From Propionibacteriales bacterium (GTDB lineage Bacteria; Actinomycetota; Actinomycetes; Propionibacteriales; Propionibacteriaceae): DNA of 8,655 nucleotides. Of the stretch, positions 6,399-8,655 are shown one piece after another; the stretch's first letter is position 1, and each line of letters starts with the position of its first letter. Both the position numbers and the translations under genes were made by a program. Location: the NCBI GenBank assembly GCA_030453285.1, contig JAKDKP010000065.1:1-8655 (forward strand), written 5' to 3'. The notes under the pieces are model-generated. The model saw only the letters and a program-made list of their open reading frames with translations. It did no database searches and was not told the DNA's origin.

Positions 6399-6418
6399 CG
6401 GTTACCCTTTCAGCGGAT

Positions 6419-6763
6419 TCACTGGTTGAACGGAGTCTGCCCGAGGGACTCCTCAACTTTATTGGCGTTCTGTTCATTGCTTGCCTCGACATCAATGTAG
6501 TAGTCACCAGTGGCGTACATAGCGCTGGCTTCGTCGTTGAGGCCGTCAACTATTTGGCGCAACACCTCCCAGACGGCGTCAATCGAGCCTGGGACGATGG
6601 AGGCGATCGCATCATCGACCAACGTCGTACGGCCACCATTGAGACCCGCCAGTGCCAAGTCCTTGAAACCGGGCATCTTCGCCTCGGTATCGGCACTGAC
6701 GCTCTCGGCGGTTTGAGCAAATTCGGCAGCCGCCTTCTTCCATGACGTCCCGTCGAACTTCAC
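6419..6763 (-). CDS. EspC-like / WXG100-like type VII secretion partner protein
   Basis: A 114-residue helical protein of the kind that pairs with the WXG100-type head of the next gene for T7SS export. It begins MKFDGTSWKKAAAEFAQ (W8), has a Gly-containing turn near 40-45, and carries DYYIDVEASNEQNA at 87-100. That stretch holds YxxxE (Y89-E93) of the general T7SS secretion signal in the Y-D-N-A setting typical of EspC-family (DUF2580-like) proteins; a second match, Y83-D87, is also present. The start is GTG, overlapping the stop of the YbaB-like gene (GTGA), so translation is coupled. No T7SS core genes (EccB/C/D/E, mycosin) are in the window, so export would depend on machinery encoded elsewhere. 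Confidence 0.7.
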   Translation of the reverse strand: MKFDGTSWKKAAAEFAQTAESVSADTEAKMPGFKDLALAGLNGGRTTLVDDAIASIVPGSIDAVWEVLRQIVDGLNDEASAMYATGDYYIDVEASNEQNANKVEESLGQTPFNQ

Positions 6764-7137
6764 TTCGCACTCATCCTGTGAAGGCTCTGTTCAAAGGCAG
6801 CTGTGAGATCCGAACTCGTATGTTCCACGAGCTTCTCCAACTGTGCAAAAGTGGGGGAGTCGCCGGACAAACGGCGCATGATTTCCTCCTGGTTCGCGTC
6901 CAAGGCTTTGTTGATCGTCGAAATGATCGTGCCCGACACCGCAGTCGGGTGCGTAGTAGCCACCCAGCGAGAATCGATGCTCAGCGCCTCGAGCCTGCCT
7001 GACGCGACAGTCACATCCACGTGGTTCTCATCGTCGGACAGCTCGCTTCGTACATCCAGCATGCCGGGCGGCGGAGCTTCGCGCATGGCGCGCAGGCTCT
7101 CTCCGAGTTCGTTGAAGGCGCCCGTGAACTCAGACAT
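6760..7137 (-). CDS. YbaB/EbfC-like protein of T7SS toxin loci
   Basis: A 125-residue small protein with YbaB-like layout: N-terminal helix (MSEFTGAFNELGESLRAMRE), a strand region (VRSELSDDENHVDVTVASGR, 29-48), GRLEALSIDSRW (47-58), then two C-terminal helices. Small proteins annotated as YbaB/EbfC DNA-binding are regularly found just before EspC-like and WXG100-type toxin genes in actinobacteria; whether they bind DNA or act as chaperones there is not settled as far as I know. ATG 7137 is chosen over an upstream ATG at 7248 because AAGG lies 8 nt before it and it overlaps the immunity gene stop by 8 nt (ATGTCTGA). Its own stop overlaps the next start. The family call is by pattern and context. 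Confidence 0.62.
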   Translation of the reverse strand: MSEFTGAFNELGESLRAMREAPPPGMLDVRSELSDDENHVDVTVASGRLEALSIDSRWVATTHPTAVSGTIISTINKALDANQEEIMRRLSGDSPTFAQLEKLVEHTSSDLTAAFEQSLHRMSAK

Positions 7138-7645
7138 CAATATCGCCTTCCATGGATGCCTTCCGGACCCTCTCTTCCTGAGCAAGGCCCTCGCCGAGAC
7201 AGTGAGCCCCCAACTGTGCCAGCGAATCATAGCTCTCGAACACATCAATCATCGAAAACTGGTCGACCACTTCCCACTTACGGCTCACCAGGTTGTACAG
7301 GTAGTGGACCGTACTGTCCCGCTGGCCAATGAGGCATCTGGTGCCAGACCCGTCGTCGAAGTCATCTTCCAGTCCATACAGCTCATTTGTGTCAATCACG
7401 CCTTGAGTGTAGTACTGGTCTCTCCAGTCTTTTGGTGCCCAGAGGTTTACCCCGGACACTGCGACTCCAGAACTTATGCGCCAAAAGTCGACTAGTTCTT
7501 GGGGAATTGCCTCACCAAAGCGGTCAGTGAACCAAACTCTCGCTTCCTCGATGTCCACCTCTGATGCCGCCGGCGGCGGGCCGTACCCGAATTGATGGTA
7601 TCCGTCGCGTGTTCGGGATAATACATCTCTGAATGCTTCTGACAT
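7130..7645 (-). CDS. SUKH-family (YrhA/SMI1-KNR4-like) immunity protein
   Basis: Probable immunity protein against the HNH nuclease encoded just upstream. From the chosen start it has 171 residues. SUKH features: an acidic helix ending in a PQEL-VDFW segment (IPQELVDFWRISSGVAVSG), matching the family's LP-x-YxxFLxxxNG turn, then strands with VNLWAPKDW, GTRCLIGQRDSTVHYLYN and KWEVVDQF, and the late SYDSLAQL helix (family pattern F.sF.e.l). This layout is closest to YrhA-type members. Start choice: GGGGAG lies 6 nt before ATG 7645 (3 nt before ATG 7648); an earlier ATG at 7675 overlaps the toxin stop (ATGA) and would add 10 residues, so coupling could also use it. It overlaps the YbaB-like gene by 8 nt. 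Location after a nuclease toxin strongly supports immunity. Confidence 0.75.
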   Translation of the reverse strand: MSEAFRDVLSRTRDGYHQFGYGPPPAASEVDIEEARVWFTDRFGEAIPQELVDFWRISSGVAVSGVNLWAPKDWRDQYYTQGVIDTNELYGLEDDFDDGSGTRCLIGQRDSTVHYLYNLVSRKWEVVDQFSMIDVFESYDSLAQLGAHCLGEGLAQEERVRKASMEGDIDV

Positions 7646-7671
7646 CATCCACTCCCCTTCTAGGTCTATGC

Positions 7672-8214
7672 TCATCGCATGTAGGCTCCTTGTCCTGACT
7701 GCGGCCAGGTTGTCGTGCCCTGTGGTGTCTTTGGCAACTCCACGTCAGTGAATGTCCCACTGGGATACCTTCTGAGGATGCTCTGCTGTTGCGCCGTGAT
7801 CAGTTTGTGGTCGGGATCGTTCTTGATCAGCACAAGATTGTCCATATCGTTGGAACCGCCTGCCTTGATGGGTACTCGATGATGTACTTGAAAGTCAGTT
7901 GGGTACTTACCAGTGCGCTTGAACAATACTGCTTGCTCGTCGGTCATGCCCATGGCCTGCAGTTCGGTGATGCTTGCCTTCTCTTTGGCCATCATCGAGA
8001 ATTTGTCTCTTGGTCCTCCACTCTTCTCGAACGCCCTCCTTGCCTGATCCGCTTCTTGTGGGGTCCGTATCCGCGCGCGAACTCGCTCACGCCTGAGCGC
8101 CGGCGTATTGTAGATGCCTTTCGACTTTCCAGATTTCAGCTCCAGGCGTCGCAACCGCGGTAGCTGCCACCAGTCGTTGCCGACCTTTTTCAGCACACCC
8201 TTGAGCTTCGCCAT
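7672..8214 (-). CDS. HNH nuclease toxin module, probably 5'-truncated
   Basis: C-terminal nuclease of a polymorphic toxin. From ATG 8214 it has 180 residues: a basic region (1-60, many Lys/Arg), a helical middle, and an HNH core VHHRVPIKAGGSNDMDNLVL (110-129) with H111/H112, N126 and a late histidine H136 in DPDHKLIT. Such cores cut DNA and are often paired with SUKH immunity proteins, as here: the stop overlaps ATG 7675 of the immunity frame (ATGA). No ribosome site precedes ATG 8214, and the frame stays open upstream to a TAG at 8493-8491, so the gene probably once continued into an N-terminal export head that is now missing. The longer frame (TTG 8490) is doubtful because its first 30 or so codons have poor third-position bias. 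The nuclease call is strong; whether it is expressed or is a remnant is uncertain. Confidence 0.75.
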   Translation of the reverse strand: MAKLKGVLKKVGNDWWQLPRLRRLELKSGKSKGIYNTPALRRERVRARIRTPQEADQARRAFEKSGGPRDKFSMMAKEKASITELQAMGMTDEQAVLFKRTGKYPTDFQVHHRVPIKAGGSNDMDNLVLIKNDPDHKLITAQQQSILRRYPSGTFTDVELPKTPQGTTTWPQSGQGAYMR

Positions 8215-8390
8215 CAGTGGATCCAGCACCGAGGTTCGGGGCAAGCGGTCAGCCAGAGGGATCGGCGCATGAGAGAACAGTACTCGGCATCCGGACCAAT
8301 CAGAGCATCTTCTCAGGGTGGCGACTACATCTGCCCCTCGTGACGTCGGTGGCCTAACGGCGGAATGCGCTTCACACTCAAGGGCGCAGG
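8215..8390 (-). other. Stretch upstream of the HNH module, possible toxin linker remnant
   Basis: About 175 bp without a gene of its own. The HNH frame stays open through it. Its last 25 or so codons before ATG 8214 (including PLADRLPRTSVLDPL) have plausible composition for a toxin linker; further out, the in-frame translation is Cys/Arg-rich and unconvincing. I see no promoter or ribosome site that would start the toxin operon here. Confidence 0.35.
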
Positions 8391-8498
8391 TCAGTTGCTG
8401 CCGATCACGTGGCGCCCGGGCTGCGCCGGACCGAGGATCTCGACGTGTTCGTCGACGTTCCAGGTGTGCTGCCCATCCTGATGGATCCAACTAGCGTC
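8391..8498 (-). pseudogene. 3' fragment of an unknown high-GC gene
   Basis: In the frame one base off the long HNH frame, 35 codons followed by TGA read DASWIHQDGQHTWNVDEHVE then ILGPAQPGRHVIGSN. Third positions are nearly all G or C, unlike the HNH-frame reading of the same bases and unlike the island genes, so this looks like the true C-terminus of a chromosomal gene. Upstream the frame runs into the promoter region of the divergent membrane gene with no start, so only the 3' end survives. I do not recognise the family. Confidence 0.35.
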
Positions 8499-8514
8499 TC
8501 TACGAAATGTAGAG
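8498..8514. promoter_or_regulatory. Inverted repeat CTCTAC-N5-GTAGAG, candidate operator
   Basis: Perfect 6-bp arms around GAAAT, placed just upstream of a -10-like box (8516-8521) of the membrane-protein gene, where a bound repressor would block polymerase. The TAC/GTA arms recall BlaI/MecI/CopY-family operators, but the regulator is not in the window and the link is an inference. Confidence 0.45.
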
Positions 8515-8515
8515 T

Positions 8516-8521
8516 TACAGT
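8516..8521 (+). promoter_or_regulatory. -10 box for leaderless membrane-protein gene
   Basis: TACAGT fits TANNNT and ends exactly 6 nt before ATG 8528, the same spacing as at moeA. No Shine-Dalgarno precedes the ATG. No good -35 is visible. Confidence 0.45.
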
Positions 8522-8527
8522 GACGAC

Positions 8528-8655
8528 ATGATCTCCTTTCCCCTCAACGTGGTCCTCACGGTCGCCTTCGCGGTCACTGGCCTCATCTGCCTCTTGCATC
8601 TGCTCTCCGCCCGTCAACGAGGAGGGGCGGCCGGGGAGAGGTCTGTGCAGGACTC
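8528..8655 (+). CDS. Membrane protein, N-terminal part (possibly DUF5134)
   Basis: The first 42 codons of a gene that leaves the window. They encode one hydrophobic helix, FPLNVVLTVAFAVTGLICLL (4-23), then HLLSARQRGG, a short basic segment that would stay in the cytosol. Start ATG 8528 is supported by a -10-like box 6 nt upstream and by the helix beginning right after it. The look is that of DUF5134-type actinobacterial membrane proteins, but 42 residues are too few to be sure. The frame and high-GC third positions match the native chromosome rather than the island. An inverted repeat in its promoter suggests repressor control. Confidence 0.6.
   Translation, partial: MISFPLNVVLTVAFAVTGLICLLHLLSARQRGGAAGERSVQD

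Noticed and set aside
6803..7495. Plus-strand 230-codon frame in the island
   Set aside because: Opposite two minus-strand genes that have family patterns, ribosome sites and overlapping start/stop codons; the plus-strand product shows no domain.
5817..8489. Near-identical short matches around TGGATCC at about 5821, 8219 and 8483, considered as recombination or attachment sites
   Set aside because: Only about 12-13 bases with a mismatch; many such matches are expected by chance in a window this size.
8405..8617. Minus-strand 70-codon frame across the operator and the start of the right-edge gene
   Set aside because: Asp/Glu/Gly/Arg-rich shadow of the membrane protein start; it would run through its promoter.
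1..8655. CRISPR array, insertion sequence, integrase or T7SS core genes
   Set aside because: No regularly spaced repeats, no transposase or recombinase motifs and no EccC-type ATPase seen in any frame.

Overview
The window looks like the chromosome of a high-GC Gram-positive bacterium (Actinomycetota). Reasons: strong G/C third-position bias in the left two thirds, several genes that appear to be transcribed without a leader from TANNNT -10 boxes, a tRNA gene with encoded CCA, and gene order resembling the mycobacterial Rv0992c-Rv0996 neighbourhood. The genus cannot be fixed from the sequence alone.

Left part (1-5385), conserved chromosome. On the minus strand lie the N-terminal 243 residues of a glutaryl-CoA-dehydrogenase-type acyl-CoA dehydrogenase (running off the left edge) and, just upstream in the same operon, 5-formyltetrahydrofolate cyclo-ligase. 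Divergent from it, across only 17 bp, starts a plus-strand operon: a MoeA/Glp-type gephyrin-like protein, MoaC, a MogA/MoaB-type protein and a RimJ-type GNAT acetyltransferase, with gaps of 7 nt or start/stop overlaps. The 17-bp spacer holds two overlapping, oppositely directed -10-like hexamers, each 6 nt from its start codon. After about 200 bp of palindromic repeat sequence comes a three-TM membrane protein of the actinobacterial GlpR/SepX (Rv0996-like) type. The MoeA-type protein together with this membrane protein recalls the Glp-GlpR cell-division pair described in Corynebacterium, here combined with real molybdenum-cofactor genes.

Middle (5386-5785): a non-coding stretch with a long 16-bp-stem hairpin, then a promoter and a complete tRNA-Ala(CGC).

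Right part (5786-8490), accessory. Base composition drops (spot counts of single 60-base lines: about 65% GC at 2161, about 52% at 6481). Five minus-strand reading frames form a tightly coupled set: an HNH nuclease toxin module, a SUKH/YrhA-like immunity protein, a YbaB-like protein, an EspC-like type VII secretion (T7SS) partner with YxxxE, and a WXG100/CpnT-type toxin N-terminal domain that stops after 160 residues. The order is odd: the export head comes last and has no toxin tail, while the toxin tail comes first and has no head. Read as a circle, the same parts would give a normal cassette (YbaB - EspC - toxin - immunity), so this looks like a permuted or double-truncated remnant of a polymorphic-toxin array beside a tRNA gene. 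A high-GC 35-codon C-terminal fragment of an unknown gene lies at the right edge of the island.

Right edge (8498-8655): a CTCTAC-N5-GTAGAG inverted repeat and a -10-like box precede the start of a plus-strand membrane protein that runs out of the window.
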